NCBI GenBank assembly: GCA_000320545.1
Contig: ADNK01000423.1
Coordinates: forward strand, 5,001 to 69,000
Reading direction: 5' to 3'
From: Bigelowiella natans CCMP2755
Lineage: Eukaryota > Cercozoa > Chlorarachniophyceae
Length of the DNA: 64,000 nucleotides
In this document: piece by piece, positions 13,162 to 23,247 of the stretch
Numbering within the stretch: position 1 is the stretch's first letter
How the letters are laid out: each line of letters begins with the position of its first letter
Position numbers and translations under genes: made by a program
Notes under the pieces: model-generated
The model's input: the letters and a program-made list of their open reading frames with translations, nothing else
The model's database searches: none
What the model was told of the DNA's origin: nothing

Positions 13162-13819
13162 TATTTATGATTACAAGGTGGCGGTGGACATAAACGACGT
13201 CAACCAATCCTTTAAAAAAAATAGTTCAGTTATGTTCTCTTAGTGCTATTACCGTCGATTCTTTTCGGCGTTGGCATATATCTCACGTGTTTCGTCGTCA
13301 TCCCCTCCCTGGCATTTTGGTAGTTGAGCCCCCATGAGGTCCACCCTGCCTTCCTCCTCCCTCCTCCTCCGAGTCCCTTATGCAATCTTCCTTCGCTTTT
13401 TGAACCTGCTTATTGTTTGCACATCAACTTGATGCCAACCATCCTCTGACTAATTGATTATCTGTATCGAGACATCGAGTAAGTTTTCATCGTCGTCGTC
13501 GTCGTCGTCGTCTGTCTTCTATAACCCCTGGCTGTATGTCTGTCTATCTAGGTGTGAACACTTGTCAGCTAACTAAGCTCTTTGTTGTTAATGTCGATGA
13601 TGATGACGATGATGATGATGATGATGATGATGATGATACCCGTCGTCGTCGTCGTCGTCGTCGGTACGAGTACTACCTACGAGGAGGGGTAGACTCATTA
13701 AGGGCCTGCCCCAAGCTAGTTCTTTGTCGCCCATGTCGAATACCATGCTATATCCCAATTTCATGTGCGACAACATATGGAGAGACATTTTAATCACAAA
13801 TACATGCCATTTTGACACT
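13162..13819. promoter_or_regulatory. Divergent intergenic region between the kinesin gene and the gene at 13820
   Basis: The two flanking genes are transcribed away from each other, so both promoters should lie here. I see no certain core promoter motif. It contains (CGT)n at about 13490-13512, (GAT)n at about 13594-13637 and (GTC)n at about 13640-13662, and none of the GCTAGC/GCATGC palindrome clusters found in 3' spacers. Confidence 0.4.
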
Positions 13820-16139
13820 ATGACTACAAATTTCTTCCATAAGTCGGTTTCGGGTCGAGGAAACGACGCATTGCATTACCCAGACCTGGATCAGCAACAA
13901 CGATTGTCTGCCTCCCCCACCAACCACCCACCAACCCCTGCACGCGATAAAAGTATTGCAGATATCGCGTGGGTGGAAGCTATGAAGAGCGCAAAGAATG
14001 AACCTTCTTCATGGGGGGTAGGCTTCATCCATCGAGATCCTTTTTTATATTTCCTCTATATGAACAACAAACTGCTTCATAATTTTAGATTCTACGTAAA
14101 ACCACACCCCGATTCATGTGTCGCACGTGAATTCGTTTTGTGTAGGAATCTATGCGCCAATACCGCGAAAAATCTTCGTCCACAGACACGGGAGCAGTGT
14201 ATAGTGTGCCCACACGGTTTAACCATGAGAAGTTGAGATCAATGGAGCAATTCGATATAATCCGCCAAAAATTTAAGGATCCGGTGAAAGAAGAGCTTTT
14301 CTCTCAGAGTTTTGGGGCAAATCTTGAAATGACACGCTCAAAAGCTTTGGTTGGTTTTTATCTTCGCATTACAAAAAATAATCAGTTACTTTTCATGATG
14401 GTGCTTTGTTTGTGCCATTACCAAAAATATTGCATATTACTTAGTAGGAATCAGGGAAGTTGAAGCAAAGTATTTAGGAAAATGCAAATACAAGCATTTT
14501 GCCACATTTGTATAGCATTAGACAAAATACCGTACACACTCATTCTGTTGTTTCTAAAAAGGAGAAATACGATAAAACTGACCGTGGCTTCCATATGCTG
14601 AGCAACAAAGTCACTAGTCCCATCAAAGCCAATAGTGGAGTTAAGACGCGAAAGCCTATCGACAGCAAGCATATTACGCGTGTTGGCTACAACATAGTAA
14701 CAAATCAAGACCGAGTTACCGGGTAACCTTCTACGCACAATCACATGTGCTCTCTCTTACACACTCTCTTTCACACACATTTTCAGTAAAAAATGGTGAA
14801 ATTGTAAGATTTCAACATCTCACTTGACACTACTGTCTTTTAGAATGGTAGTTGATCCTCAGCTACGTACAAGTGTTGGGTTACGTGCACAAAAGGACTA
14901 CAGACACTTTGATATTGTCAGCAATAAATACGTAGAGAATCATGACCAGGTAGTACCGGCAGTAGTATTTATACACCACACATTTCCAGCATTCTATACT
15001 GAATCTTTCACACTGATTTTAATCTTTGCCCGCTCTGGATCATAGCATTTTGAGGAGGATCAAGCCGCATCTCGGAAGATTGCTGCCGAGAAATTCCATG
15101 TGAAAAGGGACTTTGATCTCATCAAAGGAGCCCATTATGACAAGGAAAAGGAAGAAAAATTTCTTCGGTGAGTAAGCAAACTAAATTTCAACAATGGATT
15201 TTGCATAAAATCAAGACCTTGCTAAAGTTGAGGTTTTTATTTTTGATTGTGTACAGAACCCGTGAGGAAAAAACTGCAGACGACAACATGACGATGTTGA
15301 ACCGCTTGCCATTATCGTAATATCCATAATCAAATCTTTCTTTCTAAATTGAAACACATTATCGTCTGGCCAACAAAACGATGAAGTTGGGTAGGATCAT
15401 GATCCCTTAACACTTTTCGATTGTTTGTCCAGGTATAAAGTTAGTGATGGAATGCTCTATAATATAATCAATGGCGATGTGTATCAGAAAGGTCCACAGA
15501 TTTAAATTTCACATCGAAGAGAATTAATATATGTATCGTCTACTATTTTTCTCTCAGAGCAACTTGGTCATCACGAACACTTGCTTGATCGCCGTCGGAA
15601 CATCCATAAGAGAAACTACAAAGTGCAGAGCGAGCATAGGGTATCGCATTTAAGAGTAGCATTTTGCTTGTGTAGGAGTTATGTTTTTCTTACGACGAAA
15701 ATTATCCACCCATATTCTCGAAAATACAGGCCAGGGGAGACCGTGAACAGGATATTTCTGAAAATAGGAGAATGGCGCGCGTGTCCTATGTTAGATATCA
15801 AGGTGAAAGGTAAGAGGAAGAATGTCAAATTCCTTGAGAAAAGTTGGAATCTGTTGAAACGCATTTATTATGAGAAAGTAGATCGTAAAGATGATCTCGG
15901 CAATAATTTTTCGATCAGAAATCGAGGATTCAATATTGTAAATCAAGGCAAAATCAAGAAGTCATCGCAGCCTCACAAATTTTTCCCTAAGAAGAAGCTC
16001 TCAGTCTGGGAGGTATGTGACTGAATCAGGCCTCACAAAAAAATGCCCGGATATCATCATGTTCTTTCTTTTGTATTTGTTCATTGCGCTAATAATATTT
16101 TGGTCTACATGTTCCATCTAGTCCATGAAAAAAACGTAA
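13820..16139 (+). CDS. Unrecognised charged protein, about 10 exons
   Basis: The start is the ATG at 13820 (MTTNFFHKSVSGRGND). Exons supported by phase-compatible GT-AG junctions: 13820-14017, 14146-~14349, ~14520-14725, 14844-14949, 15046-15167, 15257-15316, 15433-15491, 15558-~15643, ~15733-16012 and 16122-16139 (ending SMKKT). The junctions after 14349 and around 15643-15733 are unsure. The product is rich in Lys, Arg, Glu and His, with no signal peptide and no membrane segment. Segments such as GLRAQKDYRHFDIVSNKY and the DFDLIKGAHYDKEKEEKF region look like an extended helical protein. I do not recognise a family. A cytoskeletal or ciliary filament protein is possible but would be a guess. 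Confidence 0.6.
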
Positions 16140-17111
16140 AAGCATCATCAAGAATGTCAGCAGCACCTTTCGTGCATGGAATGGAAGTGGAGAATGGTGA
16201 CTGTTTTCACATCCAGTGTTTTGAAGGGAATCGATATTGATGAATGGTGTGCATGCAATGCATTGCAGTGATGTCTAAATGTGCATTAGGACAATGTGAT
16301 TGGTGTGTTGCATGGCATTGCTGGTCTGTCACGTTGAGTTAGCACGAGCATGGCCAGTGAGCAAGTTTGCGCATTTTCCACAATTCAGCAGATTCATCAT
16401 GGCATTGAGCCACATGCTAGCATGTGTGTGCATGCAAAAACGATCGTGCCCACTTCTTGTCTTCATGATCGATCTTTTCGATCTCCATTCGTGCATGACG
16501 ACCAAGCAGCAGCAATCGCAACGCACCACAAGCTAGCTTGCACAACGCAACGAGCACATGCGCGCGGTCCTCTTCCAGCCAATGCGCTAGAATGATCTGC
16601 TGCGGCTGCAATGCCATGGGTTGACTGCAGCTTGTGCAACACTGTCGTCGATCATTGAGTGCATCATAGCATTGACATGTGGCACACATGCTGATGCCGC
16701 TGCACATCGCAGCATTGCAGAGCATCAGATTGGCGCAACGCTAGCCTGCTAGCAACAATGGCGAACAATCACAATCGTGCATGCTAGCATGCCAGCATGC
16801 GCTGCTGGGCTGGCGTCTCCATGCATTGTGATCGAACTGTCCGAATGAGTGATGAAGTGTTCCCAAGCCTGCAGCAACGTGTGGACGAAGAAGCAGAGAA
16901 GCACCACCAGAATTGCTCAATTCCATGCACCTCGCTCCCTGACGCCGTGAACGAGCAATGAGGAGTGATGTTACGAAGCAAGTGCAGTCGCATCAACAAG
17001 ACCATGCACGCAAAGAGAGCTTGCAGAGACAAGACTGGCAGAGAAAGACACGTGTGAAGACATTGGTGCTGTTGCACGCAGCGTGCACACGCACAGAGAC
17101 TCAAGTCTCCA
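16140..17111. other. Palindrome-rich 3' spacer, interrupted downstream by the retrotransposon
   Basis: There is no supported gene. From about 16240 the sequence is dense in TGCA, GCATGC, GCTAGC and CATGCTAG-type words, with interlocking palindromes near 16780-16800. Short ORFs on both strands here have no coherent protein sequence. The spacer resumes after the retrotransposon at 22834, so the element inserted into it. Confidence 0.6.
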
Positions 17112-17440
17112 TGTAGCGCGTACTACTACGCGAGCACAAGTCACGTGCGACAACAAAGGGGTTGTCGCGGATATAGAATATAGATAACGTAGATATTAAT
17201 ACAGTATAGGCACGTGGGTTCCGGCGGGACTCATGGCAGCACACCGGAAGTGTGCTGCCCCACGTGCGGCGGCATTCGCGAAAGCTTCGCGAATGATTAC
17301 GCAGTGCACGATTTAATAAAAATGTGATCTTTAATGAAAATAAACATAACTCTTCAAAAGGAAGCAAACGTGCCTTCCCCCCCCCCTGCCTACTTGTGCA
17401 CGTAGCGCCTCGGCCTGTGAACACCTTACGCGCAACAACC
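17112..17440 (+). repeat. 5' LTR
   Basis: It begins TGTAGCGCG and ends CGCAACAACC, identical by eye to 22502-22830. It contains two hairpin-forming inverted repeats, CACGTG words, and AT-rich sequence near 17310-17340 that could hold transcription or polyadenylation signals. Confidence 0.93.
17235..17295. other. Two adjacent perfect hairpins inside the LTR
   Basis: The first has 10-bp arms GGCAGCACAC and GTGTGCTGCC (17235-17244 and 17250-17259) with a 5-base loop. The second has arms CATTCGCGAA and TTCGCGAATG (17273-17282 and 17286-17295) with a 3-base loop. Both recur in the 3' LTR. Confidence 0.85.
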
Positions 17441-17442
17441 TT

Positions 17443-17460
17443 TGGCTTCCACACACGGGA
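17443..17460 (+). promoter_or_regulatory. Candidate primer-binding site
   Basis: TGGCTTCCACACACGGGA starts two bases after the 5' LTR. A PBS normally starts with TGG, complementary to the CCA end of a tRNA. I cannot assign the tRNA from sequence alone. Confidence 0.4.
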
Positions 17461-17476
17461 AACGATTTGACTAACA

Positions 17477-20400
17477 ATGTTACAGCAGCTAGAAGAACAG
17501 CAGGACTTTGGCTCGCAGGCCGTACAAGGGCACGAGCAGAAACAGGAAAGGAAGGGCGATACGGACGCTAAGGAAGGAGGAGGAACACCTCCACAGGCAC
17601 CGCCGGGACCAGCACCCGGGATTAAGAAAGCAGATGCAGCAGCAGAGGCACTGGAGAACTTCTACGAGGCGGACGACGAGGACGTGGCCGCCGAAAGCAA
17701 GAAGGTCGTAATGGCATTACGAGCCTTGCGACCCAGGGCGAGCAACTACGCCAAACTGAAAGTATCGATAGAATACAAGTATCAGACACATGATGTTTGG
17801 GCAGCTATCATGCAGGACATCATGGATTACGAAGCAGACTTACCTCCAGAGTGGGCAGCTTTGTTTAGGAACGACGGGGGTCTGGGCGCCTCGCGGGGGA
17901 CGACCCAGAGCACCGTCAAGCAGCAGCAGCCGGTACAGCGGAACACCCAGTTCATGTCTGTTAAAACAGCACCGGTTATGATAACGAAATACAACGGGAA
18001 AAGAGGTGAGGCAAGGAGGTGGTGGAAGAACGCTAGGAGTATACTCTGCGACTTTACCCCTAACCCCACCGAAAACGACAAGCTCAAATGGCTAGCTATA
18101 ATAAAGCAAGCCATGGACCTTTACGAGACAGGCAGGACCCGGATCAGGCAGCTGGAGAAAATACACACTACAGTTAGTGGGCTACGAGACGTTGAGGCGA
18201 TAATGAAGGCTTTTGTAAATGAACAGGATGCTAACTCCCTACCCCAGGCTATTAGAAAATACAGAGCAATGATGCAGCATGAGAGAGAACCTGTTAGAGA
18301 CTTTGCCACGCGCTTCCAGGATATGATCGACGAACTACATGATTTTAATTACAACACAGGTGATGATCAGGCAAGGTTTGAAGAGTTCAAGTTAAAGATA
18401 AAGGAATCCACTTACGTTACGGAGAAAGGCTACACCACGATGGAGGCAGCAGTGCGGGCTATATCCCTACGCGAGCAGGAGCAGGACCGCAAGTTTACCA
18501 GCCCTAAGGTACCTGGCATAGGAAACATTAACGCTATTAAGCCGCAGCGAGACTGGTACAAGGACAGGGAAGGTAACCGACGTTGCGGATACTGCTCACG
18601 TAAAGGGAAACACACCGCTAAAGACTGCAGAGACAGGAAAGAAGGACGACCCAGGATGACGATCAGGCAGCTCAACGAACACTACGAGAAGTTAAAGAGA
18701 AAGAAAGGCAGAGGACAAGGATATAACAACAGCAAATGGCAAGGCAGCAACAACGGGAAGAACAATAAATATAAGAACAAGAAGCAGAACAGTATCAATG
18801 CTATACAGCAGCAGATAAACGGAATATTAGATCACCTTAAGCAGGCGCCGACGAAGACAGCAGTACCAGCAACGCAGGACCAAGACAAGCCCATGACCCT
18901 AGACGACATAAAGAACTTAGGAGTATGCAACATTAATGACGAAGACGCTAACAGGACTATCAAAGTTGCTATGACCAAGGTTAAAGTTAAAGACAGCTAC
19001 GGAGACTACAAGAAACTACCTGCCCTTTGGGATAGTGGCAGCATGCCGAAGTCCTTCATAAGCCTAAGCACAGTAAGAAGGTTAGGACTATTGGATCAAG
19101 TGACTAAGAAAGAACGTAAATATGCTCAAGCAGACGGAAGCTCTTCTATGAAGACCGTCGGTGAGCTAATGCTAAAGCTACAGATACCTGGCAGCGACGC
19201 GGAGACCCAAATCAAGACCCGAGTAGCCATGACTTTATCCATGGAACTACTCCTCGGACAGGATGCCCTAGAAAAATTAGGGGGGATCATATCATTCTAC
19301 AATCACAAGATATACTATGCTAAGTTACCAAAGAAGTCAGGCAGGACCATCAGCCAGAACATGATACGGCTTGACGAGTGGACCTCTGAGTCAAGCGTTA
19401 ATGCGTTAGAGTTTATGGACCTAGCGGACAACAAGCTACCTACACCTACCGAGCTACGGAAGAAGAACCCCGGCAAGACCATCCGACAGATAACGGAGCT
19501 ACTGGACAAGACCCCCCCAGCTGATGATTGGGATATCGACAAAGGCAAAAAGTACATTGATAAAATATTAAACGAGAAGTACTCTGACATTACCAAGCCG
19601 ACGACGAAGCCCTCCAGCAAACTTACCCCAGTAAAGATCGAGCTAAAGGAGGGATACGAAGAGTGCATCATCAATGACCCAGAACATAGGCGACCGGAAG
19701 CGGACTGGGAAAAGATGGAGTGGCAGATCAATGAATGGGCAAAGGAAGGGAAGATAGAGCCAAGCAACTCACCATGGAACGTGAGACATGTGCTAGCTAA
19801 GAAACCTACTTACCCTTTCTTCCGCCTGGCGCACAACTTCATCCGCCACAACCGAGTAATAAAGAGAATCCAGACACCTACACCAAGGATAGATGACGTT
19901 ATTGAACACGTCATAGGATACAAATACTACTCTTCCCTAGATAAAAATGAATCATACATGCAGACACCCATCCACAAAACCTCCCGCCCCATTACCGCGT
20001 TCTCCAGCAGGCACAGGAAGTGGCACTTCGTCGTATTCCCTTACGGCCTAAGCATATCAGGGGATGCGTTCAGTAGTCAGAACTACAGGGCATACACACA
20101 TGATGGGATGGCGTCTGTGTTGTGGGTGTTTGTGTTTGTGTATGTGGATGATGACATAATATGTACCAACACAGTCGTCGCTCAGATCTTCCTCCTGGAA
20201 AATATATTTATTAGGTTTGCACACTTCGGTTTTACTATTAGACTGCAGAAGTGTACATTCCTAGCTACAAGAATCAAGTGGTGTGGATATTACCTGGAGC
20301 AAGGCCGCATCACCCCAAACCCCGAGAAAGTAGCAGCACTACAGCAAGCCCCTAAACCTAAGAATGCAAAGGAGTTAAAGTCATTCTTGCAGACTGCAGC

Positions 20401-22450
20401 TTGGATACTACGTAGGTTCTCCCCTACCTACGCTAGGACTGCAGCTGCTTTTACTACTGCTTACCGGAAGGAGAACTCTGTAGGCCTCAGCTTCGCTAAG
20501 GTGTGGGCCAAGGCTGGCCTTGATGCCCACTTCGATAACCTAATAAAGTTATGCAGCAACACCCTATTGAATGCTAAGCTAGACACTACTAGACCAGCTA
20601 CCCTATGGACAGACTGGTCTAAGCTAGGTATGGCTGCTGTACTTACCCAAGACCAGCAGATCATACGGGTGTGGGGCAGGGCCTGCACAGCAGCTGAGGC
20701 CAAGTACAGCCCTACAAAAGGAGAGTATAAAGCCATGACTGAGGCGCAGAGGAAACTAAGATACTACCTGCTGTCGGTGCCCAGCTTCACCTTAATGACT
20801 GACCACAAGCCCCTCCTAGGCATCGACCGCAAGCTCGAAGCGCCTAACGATGAGTATGCAGCTATGAGGGCGGACACGGAAGAGTTTAGGGACAAGAGGA
20901 CAGTGGTCTACGCACCAGGAGACAAGCAGCTTGCTGACTATTTCAGCAGGCTGTTCGAAAAGAAAGTCCCTACCCAGGTCACCCCTATGGTTAACGCGAT
21001 TACCTTCGAGGACGGCGACTTCCTGCCTGAGCCAGAGGAGCTCCAGCACCTTCAAGAACACCTGGATAAATACAAACACAAGCATGAGGTACTTAGTGAT
21101 AGGATATATGTATACACTAATAATGTTAGGCGTACCTACGTGCCACGGCGGACCAGGGGAGCCCTTCTCTTTACCGCCCATGGACCTGCACACGTAGGAG
21201 AAAACCATATCACTGCTCTACTCTACCATTACTACTGGCCCTACAAGCTAAAAGAGATAAGGACATACCTGCGTGGCTGCAGGTGCTCCAGCTTGAAGGC
21301 GGCAGGTGTCGCCACCAAGGAGTCCAGCAAGAGCCGTGCATCTAAGAAAATCAAAGCAAGGAACTTCTTAGATATCGTGCAAATTGATGTTTATAAGTAC
21401 GATGGCTATCACTACCTTACCTTCGTTGATGTGGCCACTGGAAAGTGCTGGGTTAAAAAGATTATCAAGGTCAACGTTGCTAAGAAGAACAAAGGCTTAT
21501 ATAAGCAGAGGCTTACTAACTGCTACCGTACCTGGGAGTCTGAGCTCCAGGCTATCCCTGATGAAGTTAGCATAAACAAGATACCAAAGAAGTTACATGT
21601 GGATAATGAGACCTCTCTTCTACAGCTACCACACCCTAATATTGATGCCTCACCTGTATACTATGCCCAGTCCAACTCCAAGGTAGAGCGACTCCACCGC
21701 ACCTTGGCCAACCTAAGCAGGATAAATAGCACCACACCAGACAAGATACAAGGGTTAGTAAACGACACCTTCACGTCTGGGGGAGGTATCAAGGATAAGG
21801 AGAGGGAAGAAGGCGACGACAACGACGACGATACCGAGAGCGAAGACGAGAAGGTCCCGTACGATGGCCGAGTTCTAAAGGAAGGACAGTATGTTAGGGC
21901 CAAGGTAAATCTGAGATCGAGAAATAAACAAGACCCCTTCTGGGGTGGCGTTGCAAAGGTTACCGAGAGGAAGGGGAGGAAGCAGTACTACATCTATGAT
22001 GGGAACAGGGTCACCTTGCGCCACATCAGTCACCTAAAGAATTATGATATCGGTGAGAAGCTCCTAGAGGATGTTAAAGTAAACCCTACTGTGTGGGAGC
22101 GAGCAATGCCTTGTTTAGGACCCCGACCTAAGTTCGATGTGGAATATGGAAACAATAAGGTCAGGGTGAACGACGATTGGCGCATGAAGATTGTCTATCT
22201 AGGCTACCCTGGATTACGAAATATGGAGAGGGTAGCTATGAAAATAAAGGACGGAAAATATCAGCTACTCTACCTAGCTGTTCCCGACTTACCCTTTGAG
22301 CACTGGTATAAGGTCCTGGGGGACCTTGATGCAGAGGGCTGGTATGGACACGAACCTAAGGACGAAGGTGAGTTCTGGGTAAGCGACAAAGGAGATAAGG
22401 TTAGAGAGGAATCTATTACCTGGTGGTTGGTGAAGTTCCGAAAGCGATAA
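17477..22450 (+). CDS. Retrotransposon gag-pol polyprotein, 1657 residues
   Basis: A single uninterrupted frame. Gag fills roughly residues 1-480, with a zinc knuckle at 370-384 (CGYCSRKGKHTAKDC; spacing CX2CX5HX4C rather than CX2CX4HX4C). The aspartic protease motif DSG is at 519-521. RT follows, with the YVDD box at about 889 within FVYVDDDII. RNase H starts near the Asp at 1046 (LWTDWS). The integrase has a His/Cys zinc-binding region (GPAHVGENH ... GCRCSS) and catalytic candidates D1304 (QIDVYK), D1376 (HVDNE) and E1404 (KVERLH), only 27 residues between the last two. A DPFWGGVAKV segment resembles the GPY/F module. About 130 further residues at the C terminus are unassigned. Gag and pol are fused without a frameshift. 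Confidence 0.93.
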   Translation: MLQQLEEQQDFGSQAVQGHEQKQERKGDTDAKEGGGTPPQAPPGPAPGIKKADAAAEALENFYEADDEDVAAESKKVVMALRALRPRASNYAKLKVSIEYKYQTHDVWAAIMQDIMDYEADLPPEWAALFRNDGGLGASRGTTQSTVKQQQPVQRNTQFMSVKTAPVMITKYNGKRGEARRWWKNARSILCDFTPNPTENDKLKWLAIIKQAMDLYETGRTRIRQLEKIHTTVSGLRDVEAIMKAFVNEQDANSLPQAIRKYRAMMQHEREPVRDFATRFQDMIDELHDFNYNTGDDQARFEEFKLKIKESTYVTEKGYTTMEAAVRAISLREQEQDRKFTSPKVPGIGNINAIKPQRDWYKDREGNRRCGYCSRKGKHTAKDCRDRKEGRPRMTIRQLNEHYEKLKRKKGRGQGYNNSKWQGSNNGKNNKYKNKKQNSINAIQQQINGILDHLKQAPTKTAVPATQDQDKPMTLDDIKNLGVCNINDEDANRTIKVAMTKVKVKDSYGDYKKLPALWDSGSMPKSFISLSTVRRLGLLDQVTKKERKYAQADGSSSMKTVGELMLKLQIPGSDAETQIKTRVAMTLSMELLLGQDALEKLGGIISFYNHKIYYAKLPKKSGRTISQNMIRLDEWTSESSVNALEFMDLADNKLPTPTELRKKNPGKTIRQITELLDKTPPADDWDIDKGKKYIDKILNEKYSDITKPTTKPSSKLTPVKIELKEGYEECIINDPEHRRPEADWEKMEWQINEWAKEGKIEPSNSPWNVRHVLAKKPTYPFFRLAHNFIRHNRVIKRIQTPTPRIDDVIEHVIGYKYYSSLDKNESYMQTPIHKTSRPITAFSSRHRKWHFVVFPYGLSISGDAFSSQNYRAYTHDGMASVLWVFVFVYVDDDIICTNTVVAQIFLLENIFIRFAHFGFTIRLQKCTFLATRIKWCGYYLEQGRITPNPEKVAALQQAPKPKNAKELKSFLQTAAWILRRFSPTYARTAAAFTTAYRKENSVGLSFAKVWAKAGLDAHFDNLIKLCSNTLLNAKLDTTRPATLWTDWSKLGMAAVLTQDQQIIRVWGRACTAAEAKYSPTKGEYKAMTEAQRKLRYYLLSVPSFTLMTDHKPLLGIDRKLEAPNDEYAAMRADTEEFRDKRTVVYAPGDKQLADYFSRLFEKKVPTQVTPMVNAITFEDGDFLPEPEELQHLQEHLDKYKHKHEVLSDRIYVYTNNVRRTYVPRRTRGALLFTAHGPAHVGENHITALLYHYYWPYKLKEIRTYLRGCRCSSLKAAGVATKESSKSRASKKIKARNFLDIVQIDVYKYDGYHYLTFVDVATGKCWVKKIIKVNVAKKNKGLYKQRLTNCYRTWESELQAIPDEVSINKIPKKLHVDNETSLLQLPHPNIDASPVYYAQSNSKVERLHRTLANLSRINSTTPDKIQGLVNDTFTSGGGIKDKEREEGDDNDDDTESEDEKVPYDGRVLKEGQYVRAKVNLRSRNKQDPFWGGVAKVTERKGRKQYYIYDGNRVTLRHISHLKNYDIGEKLLEDVKVNPTVWERAMPCLGPRPKFDVEYGNNKVRVNDDWRMKIVYLGYPGLRNMERVAMKIKDGKYQLLYLAVPDLPFEHWYKVLGDLDAEGWYGHEPKDEGEFWVSDKGDKVREESITWWLVKFRKR

Positions 22451-22493
22451 AGGTCTAAGGGAATAAGGAAGGAAGGAAGGAGCAACGTGACTT

Positions 22494-22501
22494 GGGGGAG
22501 G
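22494..22501 (+). promoter_or_regulatory. Polypurine tract
   Basis: GGGGGAGG lies immediately before the 3' LTR, the usual priming site for plus-strand synthesis in LTR elements. Confidence 0.6.
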
Positions 22502-22830
22502 TGTAGCGCGTACTACTACGCGAGCACAAGTCACGTGCGACAACAAAGGGGTTGTCGCGGATATAGAATATAGATAACGTAGATATTAATACAGTATAGG
22601 CACGTGGGTTCCGGCGGGACTCATGGCAGCACACCGGAAGTGTGCTGCCCCACGTGCGGCGGCATTCGCGAAAGCTTCGCGAATGATTACGCAGTGCACG
22701 ATTTAATAAAAATGTGATCTTTAATGAAAATAAACATAACTCTTCAAAAGGAAGCAAACGTGCCTTCCCCCCCCCCTGCCTACTTGTGCACGTAGCGCCT
22801 CGGCCTGTGAACACCTTACGCGCAACAACC
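22502..22830 (+). repeat. 3' LTR
   Basis: The same 329-bp sequence as 17112-17440 with no difference seen by eye. It follows the polypurine tract and ends at CGCAACAACC before flanking DNA. Confidence 0.93.
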
Positions 22831-23247
22831 ATGGGCTAGAGAGGTTCTTCATTGATTTGAGAATTGGCAAACTGGTTGTTTGTCTTTGAGGCAAGACGAC
22901 TAGCTGTGTTGTGACGGCGACGCAATGTGTGAACTCTGACAATGAATCTCCTGAAGGCCATGCTAGCATGTCGACACGATGGTCCACGGTCGGGTCGTCC
23001 GAAGGAGCACCCTGGCAGGAACCAGAAATAATGATGAATTTTTAAATGTTGAGTGAATTGCATTTCTTTTTTGATGGCGACACGAGAAAACAACAGTGAA
23101 AAGCAAACTGACACCTGAAGAACATTTAGACCACCCTAATATGTGGTGCGACAACTCCAAAATCCTGTCGCTTGTGAAAGAATCTCGAACAAAACAAAAT
23201 ATCTTCCGCTATCCTCACAACGTTATCTCACAGAAAATTCCATCGAG
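22831..23247. promoter_or_regulatory. Upstream region of the giant gene, remainder of the split spacer
   Basis: This is the right-hand part of the spacer into which the retrotransposon inserted; ATGCTAGCATG occurs near 22960. It should contain the promoter of the gene starting at 23248. No core motif is certain. An in-frame ATG at 23143 is an alternative start for that gene. Confidence 0.35.

Larger units (their letters stand above)
17112..22830 (+). mobile_element. Ty3-type LTR retrotransposon, apparently full length
   Basis: Two 329-bp direct LTRs (17112-17440 and 22502-22830) flank one long ORF (17477-22450) encoding gag, protease, RT, RNase H and integrase in that order, which is the Ty3/gypsy order. 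I found no difference between the LTRs on reading them side by side, so the insertion is recent. A purine tract (22494-22501) precedes the 3' LTR. CCATG occurs across both outer junctions (17109-17113 and 22829-22833) and is the best target-site-duplication candidate. Confidence 0.93.

Noticed and set aside
16300-17156. Many overlapping short ORFs on both strands before the retrotransposon
   Set aside because: They arise from the palindrome-rich spacer, where both strands have similar composition; none shows a motif or splice partner.
17101-17454. Minus-strand ORF across the 5' LTR, repeated at 22455-22832
   Set aside because: It duplicates because the LTR does; composition is not protein-like and it is antisense to the element.
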